Part shown: piece by piece, positions 16,606 to 22,313 of the stretch
Layout of the letters: each line of letters begins with the position of its first letter
Numbering within the stretch: the stretch's first letter is position 1
DNA from: a virus
DNA: 22,313 nucleotides
Direction: 5' to 3' (one strand)
IMG/VR virus record: IMGVR_UViG_3300000115_000227
Span: 1 to 22,313 of that record
Position numbers and translations under genes: made by a program
The notes under the pieces: model-generated
The model's input: the letters and a program-made list of their open reading frames with translations, nothing else
The model's database searches: none
What the model was told of the DNA's origin: nothing

Positions 16606-17964
16606 ATGAGTACATTATACGTCAATACAATAACACCCAATTCCGGAGATACAGTAACAATATCAGGGTCATTATCAACTACCGGTAAATTAACTATTGG
16701 AGATAATGCTAGTGATACAGTAGCTATAACTGCTGAAATTACTTCTAGTTTAATTCCTGATTTAGATGATAAATTTGATTTAGGTTCATCCACAAAACAA
16801 TGGAAAGATTTATATATTGATGGAATAGCTAATATTGATTCAGCTTCTCTTGGAAATATAGATTCAAATTTAAGTCCCGCAGTTGGCGCAACATATGCTT
16901 TAGGTACAATGGCCAAATCATGGGGTAGTTTACATGTTCATGGTTTAGCTCATATCCACACTGCTTCAATTAATGTTGTAAGTTCAAGTTTACTTCCTGA
17001 TAGTGATGATGCATATGATTTAGGTTCAAGTGGAAGACAATGGAAAGATTTATACATTGATGGCACAGCTAATATTGATATCTTAGTAGGTGTAGCAAAT
17101 GCATCTATTACTTCAGGTAGCTTTACAAACATAAACACATCTACTATAACAGCTTCATCCCACATAAGTGCAAAAGGAAATATAGTAGGTGATGGTAATA
17201 CCAATATAACTGGAATTTCAAACCTAGTTTTAAATCATATAACATCCTCGGGTAATATAAGCGCAAGTGGTACAATAACAGCAGGAAATATAGTAGGTGA
17301 TGGTAATACCAATATAACTGGAATTTCAAACCTAGTTTTAAATCATATAACATCCTCGGGTAATATAAGCGCAAGTGGTACAATAAAAGCTAATACATTT
17401 ATAGGAAATATTGAAGCAGATGGAAGCAGTACAACTGACATTCTTGATATAAGAATAATTTCAGGTGCAGCAGGAAGATTTGAGCATATAACAGCCTCAG
17501 TAGGTACATTTACAGGTAATATAACAGCAAATGGAAACATAGTAGGTGATACTAATACTAATATCACAGGAATTAAAAATATTGTAGCTGCAACATCTTC
17601 TTTATCTGTATTAACTGCTACAGCAAGTATTTCTACTGCAAAAATAATAATTACTAAAGGTACAGCAGCATCAGTTGATTCTGCTACATATAATGTAAAT
17701 GGTAGTAAAGTTGAAGTAAGAACTCAATTACAAGCGGAATTAGCCGACGGAACATTTGCAGCATTTAAACTACATAATACTTCAATAGCTACAGACTCAG
17801 TAGTAATGGGTGCCTTTACAGGTGGAACAGTAGGAGGGGTAACAGGATCATTTATATCAACAAATACTATAGCAGCTAGCACAGCATCATTCCGAATCCA
17901 TAATGAAACAGGAGCAGCCATAGCAAATAACACAGGATTTACTGCCTCATTTGTAGTACTATAA
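16606..17964 (+). CDS. Tail-fibre-like repeat protein (452 aa)
   Basis: The N-terminus MSTLYVNTITPNSGDTVTIS is typical of marine phage fibre proteins, where it probably forms the first shaft strands. Residues 58 to about 162 hold three 40-residue repeats of the type DLGSSTKQWKDLYIDG. Residues about 190-261 hold a 36-residue repeat present twice (NIVGDGNTNITGISNLV then LNHITSSGNISASG). The last 110 residues (from about TAKIIITKGTAASVD) form a non-shaft C-terminal domain with LHNTSIATDSVVMGAFTGG, then FRIHNETGAAIANNTGF and TASFVVL. I take this for a beta-sandwich tip or cap. The ATG at 16606 follows an A-rich leader without Shine-Dalgarno. A strong terminator follows 22 bases after the stop, so this gene closes a transcription unit. 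Receptor contact is inferred. Confidence 0.8.
   Translation: MSTLYVNTITPNSGDTVTISGSLSTTGKLTIGDNASDTVAITAEITSSLIPDLDDKFDLGSSTKQWKDLYIDGIANIDSASLGNIDSNLSPAVGATYALGTMAKSWGSLHVHGLAHIHTASINVVSSSLLPDSDDAYDLGSSGRQWKDLYIDGTANIDILVGVANASITSGSFTNINTSTITASSHISAKGNIVGDGNTNITGISNLVLNHITSSGNISASGTITAGNIVGDGNTNITGISNLVLNHITSSGNISASGTIKANTFIGNIEADGSSTTDILDIRIISGAAGRFEHITASVGTFTGNITANGNIVGDTNTNITGIKNIVAATSSLSVLTATASISTAKIIITKGTAASVDSATYNVNGSKVEVRTQLQAELADGTFAAFKLHNTSIATDSVVMGAFTGGTVGGVTGSFISTNTIAASTASFRIHNETGAAIANNTGFTASFVVL
16777..17064 (+). repeat. Three diverged 120-bp repeats with the LGS-W-KDLY module
   Basis: Units start at 16777, 16897 and 17017, exactly 120 bases (40 codons) apart. The third is taken only to the end of its conserved part. 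Units 1 and 3 read DLGSS..QWKDLYIDG. Unit 2 is degenerate (ALGTMAKSWGSLHVHG). The spacing shows in-frame duplication followed by divergence. Confidence 0.85.
17175..17386 (+). repeat. Tandem duplication, period 108 bp, 104 bp identical
   Basis: Bases 17175-17278 and 17283-17386 are identical over 104 bases and lie 108 bases (36 codons) apart. They encode two copies of GNIVGDGNTNITGISN followed by LVLNHITSSGNISASGTI. Identity at silent positions means the duplication is recent or kept alike by recombination. Part of it matches bases 8097-8132 of the giant fibre gene exactly. Confidence 0.95.
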
Positions 17965-17986
17965 TAATTTAAATTTTATATAATAG

Positions 17987-18012
17987 AGAGCCGCATTAGC
18001 GGCTCTTTTTTT
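17987..18012 (+). terminator. Rho-independent terminator
   Basis: AGAGCCGC (17987-17994) pairs perfectly with GCGGCTCT (17999-18006) around an ATTA loop, followed by a run of seven T (18006-18012, the first belonging to the stem). It is the only GC-rich hairpin with a T tract found in the intergenic gaps. On the opposite strand no T tract follows, so it acts on + strand transcription. It separates the fibre genes ending at 17964 from the next group. Confidence 0.92.
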
Positions 18013-18026
18013 ATATGTATGTATAT

Positions 18027-18326
18027 ATGACAAAAATTACTTGGAATACTGCTAATATTTTATGGAATTCAAACTCATTTACATGGGATGAAATTCAATT
18101 AGTTCAAGAAATTAGAGCAGGAGGTAATATTGAAGATGATATGCCTTGGATGAAACCCGAAAAAAAGAAAAAATTAATTAAATTAATTCTTAAAATTAAA
18201 GGAGAAACTCTTACAGAATCTAAAACTAAACCAATCAAACAATATAAAATAAAAGCTGAAGACGTAAGGTTAGTAATTAAAGAGGTAAGTGGTATAGAAC
18301 TAACAACCGAAAACGTATCTTTTTAA
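18027..18326 (+). CDS. Small unrecognised phage protein (99 aa, or 103 aa from 18015)
   Basis: Not recognised. The in-frame ATG at 18015 lies two bases after the terminator's T tract; the ATG at 18027 gives MTKITWNTANILWNSNSFTW and is preferred because its leader is clear of the hairpin. Neither has a Shine-Dalgarno. The N-terminus carries two similar TW or LWN stretches (ITWNTANILWNSNSFTWDEIQL, positions 3-24 of the 99). The centre is acidic then very basic (PEKKKKLIKLILKIKG), and the C-terminal 30 residues look helical (AEDVRLVIKEVSGIEL). There is no membrane segment or catalytic motif. It is the first gene after the terminator, so it must be expressed by readthrough or from a promoter in the 62-base gap. 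Confidence 0.65.
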   Translation: MTKITWNTANILWNSNSFTWDEIQLVQEIRAGGNIEDDMPWMKPEKKKKLIKLILKIKGETLTESKTKPIKQYKIKAEDVRLVIKEVSGIELTTENVSF

Positions 18327-18335
18327 TATTTATTA
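18325..18335. promoter_or_regulatory. Variant TATTTATT motif before the 184-residue gene
   Basis: The 21-base gap between stop (18324-18326) and ATG (18348) contains AATATTTATTA. It differs by one base from the TATTTATA cores at 10684, 16568 and 19436. Possible shared regulatory or processing element; function unknown. Confidence 0.2.
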
Positions 18336-18347
18336 CAAAATATAATA

Positions 18348-18902
18348 ATGTATAAATTATTTACAGATAAAACAGAACTATTTGAGTGTAATATTTCACT
18401 ACAAGGTGCAAGTTTAAAAAAATCAAAAGCGAGATTAGTAGTCGAAACCAAAGACTACTCTTTACTTTTCAATGGTTCTATTAATTCTAACGGTAAATGT
18501 GAAATACCAATCAGAAAACTTAAAGGCCTTATAGATGAAGACACTAGTGGTAACATTCGTTTAGAGGTAATTGCCGAAGACACATTCTTTACTCCATGGC
18601 AAAGTGACTTTGAAGTTGAAACAAGTAGAAAAGTTACCGTAGAAGTAAAAACCCAAACAACCCAAAAACCAATTTTAGAAGCTAAAGCGACAATAAAACC
18701 ACAACAAGTTACAAAATCTGAAAAGAAACATGTGGTTAACTTATTTAAACTCTTTATAAAAGAAGACATTAATATAGATAATATATCTTACAAACGAAAC
18801 GAATTAAATAATATAGTTGCTACTTATCTTAAAGAAAACACAGTTGATGACACTGAAAAAGTTATTAATGGTGTTTTAAAGATATTAGAAAGTAAAAAAT
18901 AA
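18348..18902 (+). CDS. Conserved phage protein of unknown function (184 aa)
   Basis: I have seen similar proteins in marine T4-like phages but know no role. The N-terminal 100 residues are a likely all-beta domain: LFTDKTELFECNISLQGAS, KARLVVETKDYSLLFNGSI, CEIPIRKLKGLIDEDTSG, IRLEVIAEDTFFTPWQSDFE. The LEVIAEDTFFTPW stretch is the most distinctive. A Lys/Thr/Gln linker (about 105-127) follows, then a helical C-terminal domain (KHVVNLFKLFIKEDIN ... YLKENTVDDTEKVINGVL). Beta domain, linker and helical tail could suit a scaffold or assembly factor as well as a virion part; nothing decides between them. The ATG at 18348 lies 21 bases from the previous gene. Confidence 0.65.
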   Translation: MYKLFTDKTELFECNISLQGASLKKSKARLVVETKDYSLLFNGSINSNGKCEIPIRKLKGLIDEDTSGNIRLEVIAEDTFFTPWQSDFEVETSRKVTVEVKTQTTQKPILEAKATIKPQQVTKSEKKHVVNLFKLFIKEDINIDNISYKRNELNNIVATYLKENTVDDTEKVINGVLKILESKK

Positions 18903-18913
18903 AATGGTTTTAA

Positions 18914-19435
18914 ATGGCTCTTCCAGATTTAACAGGTCAAAACATACAAAATACTTACCAACGAGTATTACAAACAGATAATGGTACTCTTAGAGATGGT
19001 ACTGGTTCTTTAGTCGATGAACTAACAGTTCCTGGTACGGGTTCATTTGGTAGAGTAATATGTACTACAATTTCAGCTTCTACAGGTGAATTTGATGCAA
19101 ACACAATTTTTATTGGTGGGGTTTCTTTTAATAAAGATGACTTAGATACTTTAAAGGAAGGAAAAACAATCAACACAGTTACTAAAGATTTAGGAGAAGG
19201 AGACACAGGTAAAGCTAATATTATTCGTCCTGAAGCCATAATGCACCCTGATGATAATAGTACTTACAGTAAATACACAACAACAGGTAGAATAGGTACA
19301 TTTATTAGTGGTACACTTTTTCATGATTTTAATTTAAATGGAAACAATAATTACGCACGAATAGGTGATGGTAATACTGACATACGACTTAAAGGTAATA
19401 TAAACGATGCAACTTTGGATGGTGGAACCTTCTAA
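18914..19435 (+). CDS. Small fibre- or baseplate-associated protein (173 aa)
   Basis: The N-terminus MALPDLTGQNIQNTYQRVLQ, followed by TDNGTLRDGTGSLVDEL, is a beginning shared by many phage structural proteins next to fibre genes. A short shaft-like part follows (GTGSFGRVICTTISASTGEFDANTIFIGG), then FNKDDLDTLKEGKTI and a stretch with IIRPEAIMHPDDNS. The C-terminal third is Gly/Asn/Thr-rich and ends DIRLKGNINDATLDGGTF. There is no enzyme motif. It lies 11 bases after the preceding gene and 12 before the 896-residue fibre, so it may join that fibre to the virion or be a minor fibre section. Another ATG at 18904 is in a different frame and is not used. Confidence 0.65.
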   Translation: MALPDLTGQNIQNTYQRVLQTDNGTLRDGTGSLVDELTVPGTGSFGRVICTTISASTGEFDANTIFIGGVSFNKDDLDTLKEGKTINTVTKDLGEGDTGKANIIRPEAIMHPDDNSTYSKYTTTGRIGTFISGTLFHDFNLNGNNNYARIGDGNTDIRLKGNINDATLDGGTF

Positions 19436-19443
19436 TATTTATA
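19434..19443. promoter_or_regulatory. TATTTATA motif before the 896-residue fibre gene
   Basis: The 12-base gap is almost entirely TATTTATAATAT and ends at the ATG. TATTTATA (19436-19443) matches the cores at 10684 and 16568 exactly. Its closeness to the start argues against a normal forward promoter for this gene and leaves a translation-leader, processing or reverse-strand role open. Confidence 0.25.
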
Positions 19444-19447
19444 ATAT

Positions 19448-22138
19448 ATGGCAAGTACAATACAAATAAAAAGAGGAACAGGATCAGCAGTACCATCAGG
19501 GTTAGCTGATGGAGAATTAGCAATTAATCTTGACAATAGAAGATTATATTTTGGTTCTGGTTCAACTAGTGTAAATGATTTTTCCTTTGGGGAAATTACA
19601 GCAGAAAAATATATAGTTTCATCTTCAGTCTTATATGTTACAACTTCTTTTAGCTCAGGTTCAACTGAATTTGGAGACACAGCAGACGACACCCACACAT
19701 TCACAGGTAATATAACAGCCTCGGGTAATATAAGTTCAAGTGGTAATATAATAACTGATCAAATATTACTTAATGATGGTAATAAAATCATAGGACATCA
19801 TGGAACAGATGGCTTTCAAATAAGAACCCAAAACACAGATCCTATTGTTTTTAAAACTAATGGTAACAATATTAGAGCAACTATATCCTCAACTGGAGAA
19901 GCAACATTTACAAATGTAGTAAATGCTACTAAGTTAAACACAGGTCAAGGTGACAATGAGTTGTATGCTATGAACCAAGATGTAGAAACCACAGATAATG
20001 TATTATTTAATAATATAACAGCCTCAGGTAATGTAAGTTCAAGTGGTGATATTTATTCTAGTAGATATTTTGCTAACGAACAACTTGCATTAAATAATGT
20101 TAATGGTGCTATTACTTTAGGATATGATAACACTTACCCTATTAATATAGGCAAAAATTCTAATCCAATTGGTATCTATGGACCTGTAACAGCCTCAGGT
20201 CATATAAGTGCAAGTGGTAATAATTATGCTAGTGAATATTATACAGATGGTTATTCATCTTTAAACACTAGTGGAACTCAAGGTAGAGTATTTAGTGCTG
20301 CTGCTATAACAGGAATTCAAATAGGAAGAAATGGAACCCCCAATAAAAATATAGAATTACTTGGGCCTGTAACAGCCTCAAGTAATATAAGTGCAAGTGG
20401 TACAATTACAGCAAATTCAATAATAGGAACAGTTGGAACAGCAACCCAAGGAACTATTGATCATGATTCATTAGCAAATTTTGTAGCAAATGAGCATATT
20501 GATCATTCAGGAGTTTCGATAACAGCAGGTGCAGGACTAACTGGTGGAGGAACTATCGCAGCTACTAGAGACATAGCAATAGGAGCAGGTACGGGTGTGA
20601 CAGTAAATGCAAATGATGTTGCAATTGGGCAAGATGTAGCTACAACAGCTAATGTGTTATTTAATAATATAACAGCCTCAGGTGATATAAGTTCAAGTGG
20701 ACGCGTTTATGGAGATAGAATCTATACAGGTCCATTGATATTTGGAAGTTCTCCAAGTACAGATAAAATACGAATCGGATATGATTCTAGTGTAGATTTT
20801 TTAGAATATGGTAAAAATGCAACCACATCACACTTTTTTAAAGGAACTGTAACAGCCTCAAGTAATATAAGTGCAAGTGGTACAATTACAGCAAATTCAA
20901 TTAGAGGAACAGTTGGAACAGCAACCCAAGGAACTATTGACCATGATTCACTAGCAAATTTTGTAGCAAATGAGCATATTGATCATTCAGGAGTAAGTGT
21001 AATAGCAGGAACAGGACTAACAGGAGGAGGAACTATAGCTGCAAACAGAACACTTAACGTAATTGGGGGAACTGGAGTAACTGCCAACGCAAATGACATA
21101 GCAATTGGGCAAGATGTAGCTACAACAGCTAATGTATTATTTAATAATATAACAGCCTCAAGTAATATAAGTGCAAGTTTAAATTCAAAACTATACGCAT
21201 CATCTGCAAGTTTTGGGGGCGCTGCATTTTTACGTTCATTCAATGTAAAAGGAGCAGGTCTTGAGGGTAGATTAAGTTTACAAGGAGCCTCTACCAATGA
21301 CAATCCAGGTATTGAAATGACAGTCAACGACAATACCTCAAGAGTATTAATGAGATTAAACCCAATTGGAAGTAATGGTACTGAATTGGCAATTTTTACT
21401 GAACCTGATGGGGGAAGTATAGCAGAAGCAATAACAGTAGAATCTGATGGTAATCTTGAATTAAATTCTCATGATATAAAGGGGGTAAACAAATTAGTTG
21501 TAGATGGGGGTCAAGACGAAGTTTTAAAATTAAACACAACTTCTGCTACTGGTAATCCTTTTATAGATTTTAGTCAAAATGGAAGTAGAAAATCTTTTAT
21601 ACAACATAATGATACAAATAATACTTTAAAAATAGCTTCTGAGTTTGGCGCTATTTCTTTACAAACTGCTACTGATGGTAATCAAACTGAGAGAGTGTCT
21701 ATATCAAATGTGTCTGCATCTTTCACAGTACCAGTTAAAGACGCTGGCCGTACAATAGTTAAAATATTACCCCATAATTTTGTACCTAATGATGGTGGTC
21801 GACCTGTACAAATAGAAGATGATTCTATAGGATCAAATGAATTGTTTTTACATTCACATTCAGATTTCGACATGTACGCATACATTGAAATACCATATGG
21901 AATGACTGCCACTCATGTTAAAATATTTGGTTCAAACACAGGAGAAAACTTTACAGTATATGAAGCTAATTTTAATACTAAAACAATAGCAGCAAAATGT
22001 TCTGCAACAGCAATAGAGTCTGAAGCCGACATAACCGATGTGCCATGGACTGATGCAAATTATTTAGTTATATTAGTAACATCAGCGGGAGTAACAGATG
22101 AAATTCACGGTGGGTATGTAAAAATAGAACCATCCTAA
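19448..22138 (+). CDS. Tail fibre with Mtd_N-like N-terminus (896 aa)
   Basis: The N-terminal 40 residues (MASTIQIKRGTGSAVPSGL, ADGELAINLDNRRLYFG) match the common phage fibre attachment pattern related to the N-terminal domain of the major tropism determinant. A FGDTADDTHTFTG module near residues 75-90 leads into ITASGNISSSG shaft repeats. A 160-residue segment is present twice (about 307-466 and from 467) with GLTGGGTIAA and DVATTANVLFNNI. From about residue 590 the shaft gives way to other folds (RVLMRLNPIGSNG, KLVVDGGQDEVLKL). The last 130 residues (GRTIVKILPHNFVPND, FLHSHSDFDMYAYIEIPYG, ATHVKIFGSNTGENFTVYEA) look like a distinct beta domain, probably the tip. The ATG at 19448 has no Shine-Dalgarno. 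It is a candidate receptor-binding fibre by architecture, not by shown binding. Confidence 0.82.
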   Translation: MASTIQIKRGTGSAVPSGLADGELAINLDNRRLYFGSGSTSVNDFSFGEITAEKYIVSSSVLYVTTSFSSGSTEFGDTADDTHTFTGNITASGNISSSGNIITDQILLNDGNKIIGHHGTDGFQIRTQNTDPIVFKTNGNNIRATISSTGEATFTNVVNATKLNTGQGDNELYAMNQDVETTDNVLFNNITASGNVSSSGDIYSSRYFANEQLALNNVNGAITLGYDNTYPINIGKNSNPIGIYGPVTASGHISASGNNYASEYYTDGYSSLNTSGTQGRVFSAAAITGIQIGRNGTPNKNIELLGPVTASSNISASGTITANSIIGTVGTATQGTIDHDSLANFVANEHIDHSGVSITAGAGLTGGGTIAATRDIAIGAGTGVTVNANDVAIGQDVATTANVLFNNITASGDISSSGRVYGDRIYTGPLIFGSSPSTDKIRIGYDSSVDFLEYGKNATTSHFFKGTVTASSNISASGTITANSIRGTVGTATQGTIDHDSLANFVANEHIDHSGVSVIAGTGLTGGGTIAANRTLNVIGGTGVTANANDIAIGQDVATTANVLFNNITASSNISASLNSKLYASSASFGGAAFLRSFNVKGAGLEGRLSLQGASTNDNPGIEMTVNDNTSRVLMRLNPIGSNGTELAIFTEPDGGSIAEAITVESDGNLELNSHDIKGVNKLVVDGGQDEVLKLNTTSATGNPFIDFSQNGSRKSFIQHNDTNNTLKIASEFGAISLQTATDGNQTERVSISNVSASFTVPVKDAGRTIVKILPHNFVPNDGGRPVQIEDDSIGSNELFLHSHSDFDMYAYIEIPYGMTATHVKIFGSNTGENFTVYEANFNTKTIAAKCSATAIESEADITDVPWTDANYLVILVTSAGVTDEIHGGYVKIEPS
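20367..21174 (+). repeat. In-frame duplication with 480-bp period
   Basis: Bases 20367-20514 match 20847-20994 with only a few differences, and 20621-20680 match 21101-21160 with one. Both pairs are exactly 480 bases apart (160 codons). The segments between have diverged, including the part encoding the less repetitive insert (20700-20845 compared with 21180 on). This is an in-frame shaft duplication with a patchwork of conserved and changed parts. Confidence 0.92.
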
Positions 22139-22151
22139 TAAAAGATAAGAT

Positions 22152-22313
22152 ATGGCATTAAGAGCAAGAAAACCCATTGACAAGCATAAAATAACAGACA
22201 GCACTAAATTAGCTAAAATATCACAATCTTTTGATGATGGTAAACATTTAGCATTAGATGTGTACGAAGGTGAAGCAGCTTTATTATATCAAGTTCAAGA
22301 ACTAACAGATGAG
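22152..22313 (+). CDS. N-terminal part of an unrecognised gene (partial, 54 codons)
   Basis: An ATG 13 bases after the 896-residue fibre gene opens a frame that stays open to the window edge. It begins MALRARKPIDKHKITDSTKL and continues LAKISQSFDDGKHLALDVYEGEAALL. It is charged, not fibre-like, and not recognised. It has no Shine-Dalgarno; the leader is AAAGATAAGAT. Strand, spacing and the MA- start match its neighbours, which supports a real gene in the same unit. Confidence 0.6.
   Translation, partial: MALRARKPIDKHKITDSTKLAKISQSFDDGKHLALDVYEGEAALLYQVQELTDE

Noticed and set aside
16554-17567. Several reverse-strand open frames opposite the 452-residue fibre
   Set aside because: They overlap each other and the repeats of the real gene, and two repeat the same peptide because the DNA beneath is duplicated. 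None resembles a protein family.
1-22313. Stop-codon recoding, since every complete gene ends in TAA
   Set aside because: No reading frame is broken by TAG or TGA, and the bias is expected in AT-rich DNA.

Overview
The window is a late structural region of a large, tailed, probably marine bacteriophage. Every convincing gene lies on the + strand and genes are packed with gaps of 0 to 66 bases. The DNA is strongly AT-rich. Most of the coding capacity encodes fibre-type proteins built from short beta-structured repeats of the form ITASGNISASG. No host metabolic gene, tRNA, integrase, transposase or CRISPR array is visible. The layout resembles a T4-like (myovirus) block in which fibre and whisker genes are followed by neck and connector genes. 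This synteny is an inference from partly recognised families, not a proven assignment.

Layout: (1) bases 1-192 hold the last 63 codons of an upstream gene. (2) Bases 224-9190 encode a giant 2988-residue fibre, followed by a 484-residue fibre- or whisker-like protein. Both carry discoidin-like (F5/8 type C-like) modules that may bind glycans. (3) Bases 10713-13774 hold four tightly coupled genes of 382, 113, 182 and 340 codons that look like head-tail connector and virion proteins. Two junctions are overlapping TAATG stop/start pairs. (4) Bases 13785-17964 encode two more fibre-like proteins of 918 and 452 residues, closed by a clear intrinsic terminator at 17987-18012. (5) Bases 18027-22138 hold two small unrecognised genes, a 173-residue likely fibre- or baseplate-associated protein, and an 896-residue fibre whose N-terminus resembles the attachment domain of many phage fibres. 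(6) Bases 22152-22313 begin another gene that runs off the window. No stretch over about 70 bases lacks a gene.

None of the genes has a good Shine-Dalgarno sequence. Starts sit in A/T-rich leaders, which is typical of genes translated in Bacteroidetes (for example marine flavobacteria). Together with the GW..GY repeat domain in the 484-residue protein, this suggests a Bacteroidetes host, but an AT-rich alphaproteobacterial host such as SAR11 is not excluded.

The most notable signal is not a single gene. It is a set of near-identical DNA repeats spread across three fibre genes, together with in-frame tandem duplications of 36, 108, 120 and 480 bases. This looks like a fibre locus that diversifies by homologous recombination and copy-number change. 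A second signal is that the motif TATTTAT recurs in four of the intergenic gaps, where it may be regulatory.
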